A program made the translations under genes and the position numbers. Positions 33,367 through 41,878 of a stretch of 64,000 nt of DNA are shown here, in pieces. The first letter of the stretch is position 1. Every line of letters begins with the position of its first letter. The notes under the pieces are model-generated. The model did no database searches. It saw nothing but the letters and a program-made list of their open reading frames with translations, and had not been told where the DNA came from. This stretch comes from Bacteriovoracales bacterium (GTDB lineage: Bacteria > Bdellovibrionota > Bacteriovoracia > Bacteriovoracales > Bacteriovoracaceae). The stretch lies in assembly GCA_030149295.1 (NCBI GenBank), contig JASBRV010000102.1:62001-126000 (forward strand), in the 5' to 3' direction.

Positions 33367-36300
33367 AGTAGATCTCCTTTAAAAGTTTATCCTTACTAAG
33401 AGGCTTTTGAACGTAACTATCAAAACCCATATCACCAATTTTTTGACTATTTTTGAAAGCATCAGCTGTCAGAAGCACAAGGTGAGATGCAGCGTATTTC
33501 TTATCTTTTTCTAAAAGACGAATTTTTCTTGCTGTTTCTTCACCATTCATCTCAGGCATATTCATATCAAGAAAAATGGTGTCATATTGATTGTTTTTGC
33601 AAAAGTCTAGGGCCTCAAAACCATCTGAGGCAACGGTAAGATCTAAATTCTCTTTTCGTAACAAAGCCTTAAAAAGTGTTTGCATATCTTCTGAATCATC
33701 TATGAGAAGGACCATCCTATTCTTTTCTTTTTGGGAGTCTTGAAGTCCATCACTTCCCTCTCCCCTTTCTCTCAGTATCCCCCTTTCTTTTTCTAGAAAG
33801 ACATCATCGAGAAGGGTGCGGATAGACTCACAAACCTCTTCTACATCAAAAGGTTTGCTAAAGAGATGACTAACACCTAACTTCTTTTTTATATTTTGAG
33901 ATAATGTGTCCACATTTGCAGACATTAGCATTACTTCCGTATCAGGATAAAGAGAATGAATGGTTTTCGTAAGTTTTAAACCATCAACTTCTGTCATTCG
34001 AATATCGGATACAACTAAATCTACGTGGTATTTTTGAACAAAAAAGAGTGCCTCGATGCCACTTTTTGCTCCCATGCAATTGAAGCCCATAGAACTAAGA
34101 ACCTCTTGCATCAAAGTTCTAATCCCCTCCTCATCATCAACGATAAGGATAGTCTTCTTTAGAGGATCCAGTTTCTTGTCAAAGCTTAACCCCTCACTTT
34201 GTATTAAACTTTCACCTCTTGCCACAATTTCACTCATTGGGGTTTGAGCAGAAATAACATCTCCTATAAAACCCTTTACCTCCTGAAAGGATTCACTCCT
34301 CATAATTTTTAAATCAGATATTAATATAATAGGTGGCAGGCTAACTCCAAGTTGTTTGAGCTCTCCTATGGCTTCAATTCCATTTTTAACTGGCATATCA
34401 CTATCTAATAATATTAGATCGGGGTGAGAATCTTCAAGAATAGTTAAAAGTTCTTCACCATTTTTGGCCTCTGTAACCTGATACCCCAGATTGTTAAATT
34501 CTTGCATGGCCTTTTTTCGAAACTCTTCTTCATCATTAACAACGAGTACATTATAAGAGGACTTTGTGCCGCCTTTTTTAAGTTCTTCACTAAGAAGTAA
34601 ACGAGGAAGTTTAATAGTAAAAATCGCCCCTTTACCGGGTGGGGAAGAAACACTTATTTCTCCATTATGGAGTTCACAAATATTACGGCTAATAGTGAGA
34701 CCTAATCCTGTTCCAGTTTCTCTATCTTTTTTCCTTGCCTGTTCAAATTTATTAAAAATACTATCGAGCTTATCTTCTGGAATACCAGGGCCTGTATCAG
34801 AAATGGTTAACTCTAGACCACGATAGGACCCATCATAAGCGTGATCAGATTGATATTCCTTAATATTGATAGTGATCTTTCCCCCTTTCGGTGTAAATTT
34901 AAGTGAATTACCTAAGAGGTTTGAAAGTACTTGTATCATACGGCCATAGTCCGCAACTAGGTCATAATTATTTTCTTGATGTACTTCAATAGAGATTTCT
35001 TTTTCAGTACTTTTTAAATAGAAACCATCAACAACACTAGCTATCATTTCTTGTAAACTAAAACGTTCAAAGTCTAAACGTATGCCCCCTTCTAAACGAC
35101 TTAAATCAAGAAGATCAGTAATCAAATTAAGTGCTACTCTTGCCGAATTTTTACAACGCCGTATGAGATCAGTTCCCATGGTACTTAATTTGTATTTATC
35201 ATCTTCTAAGATTAAATCCATGGAAGTTTCAATAACAGCTAGAGGGTTCTTTAAATCGTGGGAAACAATGGCGAGAAGATCATCTTTATCTTTACTGACC
35301 CTTTCAATCTCTGCTTTTTGTTTCCTTAGATCCTCTAGAAGGTGGGACTTTGAACTGAGGGCCTGTTCGGCCTGGTCTTTTGCTTCTCTAATACTACGCT
35401 CGGACTTTCTTAAAATTCTTGTTCTTTCATTGACTTGTCTAATCATTCCTTGAAAAGTAAGGGCCAGGATACCAATTTCATCACCCGATCTCACCTGAAT
35501 ATCAATATCATGCTCACCTTGAGTAAATTGTTTTGCCTGATGTGTAATTTCATCCAAATTTCTTAAAAGGTAACGTGTAAACAACCAGCCCAAGAACGAA
35601 AATCCCATTAGCATAAAAATACTGATAATGAAATTTTCGGTTTTTAAAAAACTTGAATGAAAGGCCCTCAATCTTCTCTCTTCTCCCAGTGCTAAATGAA
35701 AAACTTTATTTCCATTGAGAGTGATGGAAGAGAAAACGAAAAGGGTTTCCTGATTTAGAAAATTTACTTGTTTATGGAGATAATGACTTCCCCCTTTTAA
35801 GAAGTCATAAACCTCGACTCCGGTAAAATCTTCTGTCATATTATATTTAATAGCTTTAGTATGACTGTATCTCTTAATAACTTGGGGATGAAATATATAA
35901 TCCCCTTTTTTATTAGCTAAAAGTAGAAAGCTTTTCTCGCGGGATTGATTAAGATTTATCTTATTTTCCAGAAAGCCATGAAAATCATAAAATATATTAA
36001 TTAAAAAGTTTTGAGTAACAATCTTAACAATAACATATGGGTATTCACCCCCATTTAAAAGGACTTCACTAAAGTAGACATTCGAAGTCAAAGGTATGAA
36101 TTCTTTAGGTCGCTTTTCAGAAAAGTTTGGTGCTCTATCACTTAATTTCATTCCGTTTGATTTATAAATTCTATAGCCGATCCAGAAATCATTTATTGAA
36201 TTACTATCTTCAAGCATTCGCTCAATTCTATTGAATGAATTGGCTTCTCTATCATAAAAAGACAGCCTCTCCCCAAGATGACTTAGTTGTTTTAGCTCGT

Positions 36301-36481
36301 TTCTAAAAATATTGGTGAGAATATCACTTCTGTTTTCAAGATCTGAAAAGTGAGCGGATTCAACGAGTCTATTTCCTGCATAATACAAAAGAGCACCGAC
36401 CACAAAAGCAGACATGAACACCATAAGAGAAATGATGAGGGAAACCTTGGCCGCTACCGAATTTTTGATTAATGCAATCAC
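33356..36481 (-). CDS. Hybrid sensor histidine kinase with three receiver domains
   Basis: 1041 residues from a GTG with AAGGA seven bases upstream. Order: transmembrane helix 13-34, periplasmic sensor about 35-280 (Cache-like), helix 283-303, HAMP about 304-357, coiled coil 358-400, HisKA with His408 in SHDLKNP, HATPase (NLLGNSLKFTP near 521, DTGPGIPEDK near 562, GTGLGLTISRN near 590). Then come receivers REC1 about 644-755 (Asp693), REC2 about 776-893 (Asp826, Lys876) and REC3 about 922-1040 (Asp972, Lys1026). REC1 lacks the conserved Lys-Pro (Gln-Thr-Pro instead). It probably signals through REC3 or through the neighbouring proteins. Confidence 0.93.
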   Translation of the reverse strand: MIALIKNSVAAKVSLIISLMVFMSAFVVGALLYYAGNRLVESAHFSDLENRSDILTNIFRNELKQLSHLGERLSFYDREANSFNRIERMLEDSNSINDFWIGYRIYKSNGMKLSDRAPNFSEKRPKEFIPLTSNVYFSEVLLNGGEYPYVIVKIVTQNFLINIFYDFHGFLENKINLNQSREKSFLLLANKKGDYIFHPQVIKRYSHTKAIKYNMTEDFTGVEVYDFLKGGSHYLHKQVNFLNQETLFVFSSITLNGNKVFHLALGEERRLRAFHSSFLKTENFIISIFMLMGFSFLGWLFTRYLLRNLDEITHQAKQFTQGEHDIDIQVRSGDEIGILALTFQGMIRQVNERTRILRKSERSIREAKDQAEQALSSKSHLLEDLRKQKAEIERVSKDKDDLLAIVSHDLKNPLAVIETSMDLILEDDKYKLSTMGTDLIRRCKNSARVALNLITDLLDLSRLEGGIRLDFERFSLQEMIASVVDGFYLKSTEKEISIEVHQENNYDLVADYGRMIQVLSNLLGNSLKFTPKGGKITINIKEYQSDHAYDGSYRGLELTISDTGPGIPEDKLDSIFNKFEQARKKDRETGTGLGLTISRNICELHNGEISVSSPPGKGAIFTIKLPRLLLSEELKKGGTKSSYNVLVVNDEEEFRKKAMQEFNNLGYQVTEAKNGEELLTILEDSHPDLILLDSDMPVKNGIEAIGELKQLGVSLPPIILISDLKIMRSESFQEVKGFIGDVISAQTPMSEIVARGESLIQSEGLSFDKKLDPLKKTILIVDDEEGIRTLMQEVLSSMGFNCMGAKSGIEALFFVQKYHVDLVVSDIRMTEVDGLKLTKTIHSLYPDTEVMLMSANVDTLSQNIKKKLGVSHLFSKPFDVEEVCESIRTLLDDVFLEKERGILRERGEGSDGLQDSQKEKNRMVLLIDDSEDMQTLFKALLRKENLDLTVASDGFEALDFCKNNQYDTIFLDMNMPEMNGEETARKIRLLEKDKKYAASHLVLLTADAFKNSQKIGDMGFDSYVQKPLSKDKLLKEIYFEK

Positions 36482-36587
36482 CGAAATTCCTTTTATGTAA
36501 GGCTTTTCGGAAGCGCAGGATTAAAATTTATGGAATCCTTAAGATTTAAGGAACTTAGTACCGATAAGCAAATACTAGATTAAAGAA

Positions 36588-36731
36588 CTATGACTCAAGA
36601 TTATCGCTTTGGAGGCTTTCTTGCTCAGGAGTATCTTCAACACTTGCTTCGCCAAAACTGGCCCATACCATGTAAGAAAAGCCGATAACACAAATAAAAG
36701 CGGTAAAAATGGCCCAATATCCAAATACCAT
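36588..36731 (-). CDS. 47-residue single-pass membrane protein
   Basis: An ATG at 36731 follows a textbook GGAGG site with eight-base spacing. The product has one hydrophobic helix at residues about 4-24, rich in aromatic residues, then an acidic, Ser/Glu-rich tail of about 22 residues (Glu-Asp-Thr-Pro-Glu-Gln-Glu-Ser). It lies on the same strand as the hybrid kinase, 106 bases upstream, and is divergent from the pilin-like gene. I recognise no family. It is in the size range of small accessory subunits of sensors or oxidases. Confidence 0.7.
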   Translation of the reverse strand: MVFGYWAIFTAFICVIGFSYMVWASFGEASVEDTPEQESLQSDNLES

Positions 36732-36779
36732 ATAAAAAACCTCCAAAAAGATGTTATCAGTTTAACCCCAAGGCCTCCT

Positions 36780-37682
36780 TTGGGTCAATATCGACAAGAA
36801 GGCTTTTCCCTTATAGAAGTCATGGTTGCTGCTGGTATTCTTGCTGCGTTAAGTTATTTTGGTCTCCAATTGACCGATCAAATGCGAGACAATCAAAGAC
36901 TGACCGAAAAACGCTTTGAAGCCTTTAACTTAGCTAATGAAATTCAAACAATTTTGGCCAATAGTGATAATTGCAAAACAACTTTCTCCGATATCAAAAT
37001 AAAAGAACTTACGAACTGGAAAGTAGAACCGAAAGTAAAACTACCTCTTAATTCCATCGTTAAAAAGTTTTACTCGGCCGAAGACCTAGAGCCTGTTACC
37101 AGAGAAAAATTTAAAACTTCCGACCCAGATGAGCCTATTCTCTATAGCGGTCTAAAAATAAACTCCTACTGGCTTGAGATGAGAAACGAAGACTTTATAA
37201 GCGATGATTCACTTGAAGCTTCTTTAACCTTTCTCATCGAACTCTCCCTTAAGGGGGATCAGTTGATTAAGAAAAGAATGCCTCTAAGTTTTAAATTTGA
37301 CCCTTTGGAACCCAATAAAATGACATCATGTACTTCCGTTGGAGGAAATGTCGCAGGCTCTGGAGCGATGGAAATAGTAGATCCTCTCAAAGAGCCTCAA
37401 TGGGTAGGTAAAAGTGGTGAGGAAGCTTGCAAGGAACAAGGGAAAAGTTGTGCCTTTGTCTCCAGCATAAATTACGCCTCAAATTTATACGGTGAACAAG
37501 GTGCTTTATCCAATCTCTGTCTTATCGGATACAATCAAAACTTAGAAGGAGTTGCCAATGGGAATCCCAAAAGCAACATCCATAGTTGCCAAGCAAAACT
37601 AGGACGTTTTTCGACCTATCAAATTAGTGAAAAGGACTATGGTGTCACATGCCAAGGTATTTTTTTGGCCCATTGTCATTAA
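36780..37682 (+). CDS. Type IV pilin-like / pseudopilin protein
   Basis: The TTG at 36780 (six bases after AAGG) gives the short leader Met-Gly-Gln-Tyr-Arg-Gln-Glu-Gly followed by FSLIEVMVAAGILAALSYFG. This is a classical prepilin peptidase site: cleavage after Gly8, Phe as +1 and Glu at +5. Upstream open codons are not needed and overlap the opposite small gene. The rest of the 300-residue protein is a large globular domain with six cysteines in the C-terminal third, much larger than a major pilin, so it may be a minor pseudopilin or tip protein. No pilus genes are adjacent. Confidence 0.8.
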   Translation: MGQYRQEGFSLIEVMVAAGILAALSYFGLQLTDQMRDNQRLTEKRFEAFNLANEIQTILANSDNCKTTFSDIKIKELTNWKVEPKVKLPLNSIVKKFYSAEDLEPVTREKFKTSDPDEPILYSGLKINSYWLEMRNEDFISDDSLEASLTFLIELSLKGDQLIKKRMPLSFKFDPLEPNKMTSCTSVGGNVAGSGAMEIVDPLKEPQWVGKSGEEACKEQGKSCAFVSSINYASNLYGEQGALSNLCLIGYNQNLEGVANGNPKSNIHSCQAKLGRFSTYQISEKDYGVTCQGIFLAHCH

Positions 37683-37722
37683 TTCGGTATAATAAAATCA
37701 TCAGTCTTTAATGAGGTCGTGT

Positions 37723-38208
37723 GTGAAAACTTTCTGGTTTTGCTTTCTTCTTTTTTGGTCATTGCCTAGTATGGCCAAGGAAGAAGAAACTGATATTCAC
37801 CTCGCCACCATTTCAACCGATTATATTTCAAAAACTTATGACCTTACTGTGACTCTCAATAATAGAAAACTCATCTCCGCAATAAAAACCAAAAGCAGCA
37901 AGAAAAAACACCCTAAAACTTATCCCGTAAGCGTGCTTAGCCAGCCCATTACACTTGTTAAAGCAGTGGGAGTAACTATCATAAGCTTAAAATGCTTAAA
38001 CTTTGCCACTAGTAAAGGCTGTGACATTGAAATTGAATATCCTTCCAACATCACCATAGGAAGTTTTAAAACTTTTAAGGCTAAGCTAGAATTCATTAAA
38101 GGTAAGTGGCAATTAACCCACAATTCAAAACCCTTCACTAAAATGCACCTCATTTCTCGTAAGCTCTTAGGCCTTCTTATTGGCATCAAAAGGATTGAAA
38201 TCCATTAA
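37723..38208 (+). CDS. Secreted protein, unknown
   Basis: A GTG at 37723 lies six bases after TGAGG and begins a signal peptide (hydrophobic residues 3-14, cleavage near Ser-Met-Ala). The ATG at 37711 has no ribosome site. The 161-residue mature protein is basic, strand-rich and ends in a lysine/arginine-rich segment. Two cysteines (near residues 90 and 99) may pair. No domain is recognised. It lies 40 bases after the pilin-like gene and could be in the same unit. Confidence 0.65.
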   Translation: MKTFWFCFLLFWSLPSMAKEEETDIHLATISTDYISKTYDLTVTLNNRKLISAIKTKSSKKKHPKTYPVSVLSQPITLVKAVGVTIISLKCLNFATSKGCDIEIEYPSNITIGSFKTFKAKLEFIKGKWQLTHNSKPFTKMHLISRKLLGLLIGIKRIEIH

Positions 38209-38345
38209 AATACGCCACACTAAGTTGCCAAAGACAAAATCATGCACGCTTAATCAATGCTTTACCCACCCTTAACAAAGCGACTTTCAGGCTTCTTGTG
38301 CTCAAAGTGGAATCCTTTAAGATATCTTTAGACAAGGTAGGTATC

Positions 38346-39086
38346 ATGAAAAGAACGACACTTCCTCCATCTCTGGCGAGGGGAATAAAAGGTCCGGTTA
38401 ACTTTTTTCCTTTCTTTTTTTTCCATGAAGAATTAGACCAAAACTGGGTAAAGGACTTAATAGATTTACCTCGATTACAACATATGAATTTTCCTAGTTA
38501 TATGAAAAACATAGAAAAAGCACCTCTTATATATTTAAGTGAGGAAGATTTGAAAGTCCTTTATTTTCTAGAAGCAGGCAGAACTTTCGACAACATACTT
38601 TTTGCTATTAGAATGAATTGTGAAATGCCTTTTGATCAGATTAAAAGGTTAGAAGCCATTCTCAAAACATATAGAGAACAAATAAACTTGTCTAAACCCA
38701 GTTTTCTTCCCATGAGTGAAGCTTTTTTAACTTTTTTTTATGGCCTTTCCAGCCAGAAAGAAAAAAGCCGAAAATTTATGAGTCTTGCAGAACACCATAT
38801 GGCGGAAGCACTAGAAAGGGTTGAAGATGAAAATCATCACCCTTACGGTCTTCTTTTTGTGGCCTTGACCCAAGTAGGACGAGGCCTATGGGATGAAGCC
38901 ACCAAAACAATCAAGAATTATTCCCTGCTTAAGCCAGGGCCGCAGGTTTTTAGAATTCTTATTAAGCTCTATCTCCATATGGGAATGAGGGAAGAGGCAA
39001 AGGCCATTGAAAGACAAGCCGTTCAGCACCGTCAAAAGATCAAAGAGACACCTATAGGTGCTACTTCTTGGCCTTTGGCTTCTTAG
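38346..39086 (+). CDS. Helical, TPR-like protein, unknown
   Basis: The ATG at 38346 has AAGGTAGG upstream. An open ATG at 38298 has none. The 246-residue protein lacks a signal peptide. Residues about 130-235 show paired amphipathic helices of TPR size, with SLAEHHMAEALERV, GLLFVALTQVGRGLWDEATK and VFRILIKLYLHMGMREEAKAI. The N-terminal part contains a predicted helical stretch with SEEDLKVLYFLEAG. Its role is unknown. The 3' end overlaps the opposite FecR-domain gene by 26 bases. Confidence 0.7.
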   Translation: MKRTTLPPSLARGIKGPVNFFPFFFFHEELDQNWVKDLIDLPRLQHMNFPSYMKNIEKAPLIYLSEEDLKVLYFLEAGRTFDNILFAIRMNCEMPFDQIKRLEAILKTYREQINLSKPSFLPMSEAFLTFFYGLSSQKEKSRKFMSLAEHHMAEALERVEDENHHPYGLLFVALTQVGRGLWDEATKTIKNYSLLKPGPQVFRILIKLYLHMGMREEAKAIERQAVQHRQKIKETPIGATSWPLAS

Positions 39087-40596
39087 AGCCTTTAAGACTT
39101 TGGATAAACTCATCATAACCAGGACTTTGCCTTAAAAAGCTCAAGTCGCTATCTTGATTGATATGTCCCCAATCATTATAGCCTCCACTTATGGCCATTT
39201 TTAGGTATTGCTTAGAAAGATCAACCTTTTGATCACGTGAATAGAGGCATGCAAGGTTATAACAGCCGACTGATTCATCGAGAAAGCAAGCCTTAGTATA
39301 AAACTTATTAGCCTCTTTAAGTTTTTTCTGTTGCTGCATCAAAAATCCAAGATTTGAGCAACCAGCACCAGATCCAAGATCACATGCCTGCATATAAAGT
39401 TCTTCCGCTTTAGATGCCTTATCCATTTCTTCAGAAAGAATACCTAAATTAAGACAAGCAGTAGGATCTTCCGTCTGACAGGCTTCTTCAAATTGAGAGA
39501 AAGTCTCATCTAAATTGGGAAGATCATGCATAATAGAGACGGCTTTTTTTCTAAAAGCATCAGCTTCACCCGGATTACCTCTTCCCTTTTCGATTTCCCA
39601 CGCGGTGTAACAGGCATAGGCATTTTTTGACTCACACAATTTCGCGACATGAGCAAAACCGCTTTCTTTAGAGCCAAATTCATATTCGACACGACCTAGC
39701 CAAACACAACCACGAGCTTCACCGGCCTTACATGCTTTATTAAAGAGGGCCAAAACTATAGGTTTGATTTCATTAATCTTGCCATTTCTCATGAGGTAAA
39801 GGGCAAGACGGGAGCAACTAGGACCATCCCCTTTTTCACATCCTTGTTGCCACTTTTTTGGTTCACCTTGAAGTTGCATTTTATCGTAACTTTCGGCCTT
39901 AATAGAAATCACCTTAGAGATGACCTCATTCAAAGTCACTTTCTCTATCCCCTCTCCATGAAGAAAAAAGTCCATTTTTTTACTATAGTCGTTAAGCTCC
40001 CAATTAATGTCTTTATACCACTTGGGTGGGTTAAGTTTTCCAGAGGAACCATCAGGTGTAAAAACCACACCTTCTTCTGCGGTAAGAGGTATACCCGTTT
40101 CTTTATCATTGTGTTTTGCTAAGACAACACCTGAGCGAACGGCCACTAGAGTTTGACCATCTGGGGTGGCATGAATAAAGAACTCGGTACCCCGAATCGC
40201 CATTGAAGCGGTTTTCGTTCTCACCTTCAATTTATTTTTATCCTTATCTTTGTTTATATAATCAACAAGGATATTCCCTACTTTTAAAAAGAAATTAGTT
40301 TTCTTTTCATTATTATCCTCAGGATCTTCCACCTTGCCCTCTAAAACTAATTCACTACTAGGACCGATCTTCATTCTAGAGCGATAATTCTCACCATAGC
40401 CTAATATGACCAAACCCTTTGCGGATGTTGTAATAAGGTCATTGGCAATAAGAAAGTCGCCTTTAAAGATTTTTCGAGACTCTTTTGATCGAGTCATCGA
40501 AACATCACCTTTTCGATACACCACTTTGTAGAGATCAGGTGCGGCTTGAGTAAAAGTCATGAAAACAATGAGAGAAAAAATCCATAGTTTTTTCAT
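39061..40596 (-). CDS. FecR-domain protein with cysteine-paired Sel1/Hcp-like repeats
   Basis: 511 residues with a signal peptide ending near Gln-Ala-Ala. Residues 25-190 form a FecR-like beta domain, with LKVRTKTASMAIRGTEFFIH typical of the family. From about 250 to 475 there are six repeats of a helical pair, each with two cysteines about seven to eight residues apart (CEKGDGPSC, CKAGEARGC, CESKNAYAC, CQTEDPTAC, CDLGSGAGC, CFLDESVGC), the pattern of disulfide-linked Helicobacter Hcp repeats. It is exported, likely cell-surface or periplasmic. The role is unknown, and protein binding by the repeat solenoid is the natural guess. Confidence 0.82.
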   Translation of the reverse strand: MKKLWIFSLIVFMTFTQAAPDLYKVVYRKGDVSMTRSKESRKIFKGDFLIANDLITTSAKGLVILGYGENYRSRMKIGPSSELVLEGKVEDPEDNNEKKTNFFLKVGNILVDYINKDKDKNKLKVRTKTASMAIRGTEFFIHATPDGQTLVAVRSGVVLAKHNDKETGIPLTAEEGVVFTPDGSSGKLNPPKWYKDINWELNDYSKKMDFFLHGEGIEKVTLNEVISKVISIKAESYDKMQLQGEPKKWQQGCEKGDGPSCSRLALYLMRNGKINEIKPIVLALFNKACKAGEARGCVWLGRVEYEFGSKESGFAHVAKLCESKNAYACYTAWEIEKGRGNPGEADAFRKKAVSIMHDLPNLDETFSQFEEACQTEDPTACLNLGILSEEMDKASKAEELYMQACDLGSGAGCSNLGFLMQQQKKLKEANKFYTKACFLDESVGCYNLACLYSRDQKVDLSKQYLKMAISGGYNDWGHINQDSDLSFLRQSPGYDEFIQSLKGSKKPKAKK

Positions 40597-40700
40597 AAAA
40601 GATCCTTTCCTCTATTATAGAAATTTAATAGCTTATCCTGAAAGGGAGAAAGTTTTTTCAGGTACTTAGAAAAATCATCCCCCCCTCACATTGTTGGCTA

Positions 40701-40729
40701 TTGCCATTCATATTAATAAATGATAATAT
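40701..40729 (+). promoter_or_regulatory. Predicted arsR-family promoter with leaderless geometry
   Basis: TTGCCA (40701-40706, five of six), a 17-base spacer and TAATAT (40724-40729) lie six bases before the ATG at 40736. There is no Shine-Dalgarno. Transcription would begin at the ATG. Confidence 0.55.
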
Positions 40730-40740
40730 TTTAATATGAA
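40707..40740. promoter_or_regulatory. Candidate repressor operator, 10-base inverted repeat
   Basis: TTCATATTAA (40707-40716) and TTAATATGAA (40731-40740) are perfect inverted repeats 14 bases apart. They cover the promoter spacer, the -10 and the start codon of the ArsR-family gene. A dimeric ArsR repressor bound here would block its own transcription, in line with usual family autoregulation. Confidence 0.6.
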
Positions 40741-41035
40741 CGAACAAATGAAAGAAAAAGCCTCTTATGTTTCTGAAAAGCTTAAAGCCCTTTCTCACCC
40801 CAAGAGGCTCTACATTGTTTGCTTAATAAAAAGCCAAGAAATGAGTGTATCCCAAATAGAAGAAGAGTCAGGCCTTAGCCAATCCCAGACCAGCCAAGTC
40901 CTCAATGACCTACGAAGACAAGATATTTTATCTGTTCGCAAAGAGGGAAAACAAAGTTTCTATCGTCTAAAAGATCAAAATCTAGAAAAACTTATCGAAA
41001 CAATTTACTACATTTATTGTGAGGAGGAATTATGA
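40736..41035 (+). CDS. ArsR-family repressor, BigR/SqrR persulfide-sensor type
   Basis: The 99-residue winged-helix repressor has LSHPKRLYIVCLIKS and QIEEESGLSQSQTSQVLNDL (recognition helix). Its only cysteines are Cys29 and Cys95, 66 residues apart, the same spacing as the redox pair of SqrR and BigR, which form a tetrasulfide bridge on sulfane sulfur. The usual metal-site Cys-x-Cys of arsenic sensors is absent. Its operator-like repeat overlaps its own promoter. The next two genes are YeeE/YedE sulfur-transport proteins, which fits this role. It overlaps the next gene by four bases. Confidence 0.88.
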   Translation: MNEQMKEKASYVSEKLKALSHPKRLYIVCLIKSQEMSVSQIEEESGLSQSQTSQVLNDLRRQDILSVRKEGKQSFYRLKDQNLEKLIETIYYIYCEEEL

Positions 41036-41454
41036 GCCAGTTTACCCCCATTAGCGCTCTATCAGGAGGGCTTCTTATAGGCCTCTCTGCTCTTATCTTA
41101 TTTTTTGGTCACGGAAGAATATTTGGAATTAGTGGCATTATCGGTGGACTACTTGAAAAGAAAAACTTCACCCTTTGGCGTGTTCTTATCGTTCTTGGAC
41201 TTATAGGAGGAGCGCTCATTGGTCATTTAGTTTTCCAAACAGAGGCTAAGATTCAAACCTTGCCCCTTCCCTATCTTATTGTAGGTGGTTTCCTCATGGG
41301 TTTTGGAACCCGACTGGGTGGTGGCTGTACCTCAGGTCATGGAGTTTGTGGCAATTCAAGACTGAGCCAGCGTTCAATAGCCGCAACTTTAACCTTTATG
41401 GGATCAGGTGTTCTAACTGCCTTCATCCTCAATCAATTGGGAATTCTATCTTAG
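41032..41454 (+). CDS. YeeE/YedE-family sulfur transporter, first half
   Basis: A 140-residue membrane protein of four hydrophobic helices with FGTRLGGGCTSGHGVCGNSRLS near residues 88-108, the DUF395 signature containing the thiosulfate-handling Cys. Larger YeeE proteins (TsuA) carry two such halves. Here they are on separate genes, as in PmpA/PmpB pairs. Transport of sulfur compounds or sulfane sulfur is inferred from the family and from the sensor upstream. GAGGAGG precedes the ATG. Confidence 0.87.
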   Translation: MSQFTPISALSGGLLIGLSALILFFGHGRIFGISGIIGGLLEKKNFTLWRVLIVLGLIGGALIGHLVFQTEAKIQTLPLPYLIVGGFLMGFGTRLGGGCTSGHGVCGNSRLSQRSIAATLTFMGSGVLTAFILNQLGILS

Positions 41455-41464
41455 GAGAATAAAT

Positions 41465-41875
41465 ATGAATAAAAACTTCTTTGTCTTAGTGAGCTCTCTC
41501 CTCTTTGGCCTTGGTCTTGAAGTCTCTGGAATGACAAACCCCCAAAAGGTTCAAGGCTTTCTCAATCTCTTTGGGGATTGGGATCCAAGTCTTATTTTTG
41601 TTATGGTTGGGGCCATTGCTTTAAAGGGGAGTGTCTATTTTTTCTTAAAGAAAAAATATCAGAAACCTTGGTTTGAAAGCGAGTTCTATCTTCCTAGCAA
41701 GAGCACTATCGATAAAAAACTTATTATCGGATCTTTCATCTTTGGTCTTGGATGGGCCATATCGGGATTTTGCCCAGGCCCTGCTGTAGCGGGAGTTTTT
41801 CGCTTACAGCCTGAGGTTTTTGTGGTTATCGCATCAATGCTTACCGGTATGGTGGCGTATAAATTTGTTGAGTAA
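41465..41875 (+). CDS. YeeE/YedE-family sulfur transporter, second half
   Basis: A 136-residue companion of the preceding gene, ten bases downstream, with AGGAG upstream. Motifs LFGLGLEVSGMTNPQKVQGFL near residue 15 and GLGWAISGFCPGPAVAGV near 98 are the second DUF395 half, with its own conserved Cys. Four hydrophobic helices are evident. Together the two proteins would rebuild a full transporter. Its stop lies three bases from the convergent tyrS stop. Confidence 0.87.
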   Translation: MNKNFFVLVSSLLFGLGLEVSGMTNPQKVQGFLNLFGDWDPSLIFVMVGAIALKGSVYFFLKKKYQKPWFESEFYLPSKSTIDKKLIIGSFIFGLGWAISGFCPGPAVAGVFRLQPEVFVVIASMLTGMVAYKFVE

Positions 41876-41878
41876 GGT

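Noticed and set aside
36609-36779. N-terminal extension of the pilin-like gene
   Set aside because: A prepilin leader should be short. The TTG at 36780 has a ribosome site, and the extension overlaps a well-supported small gene on the other strand.
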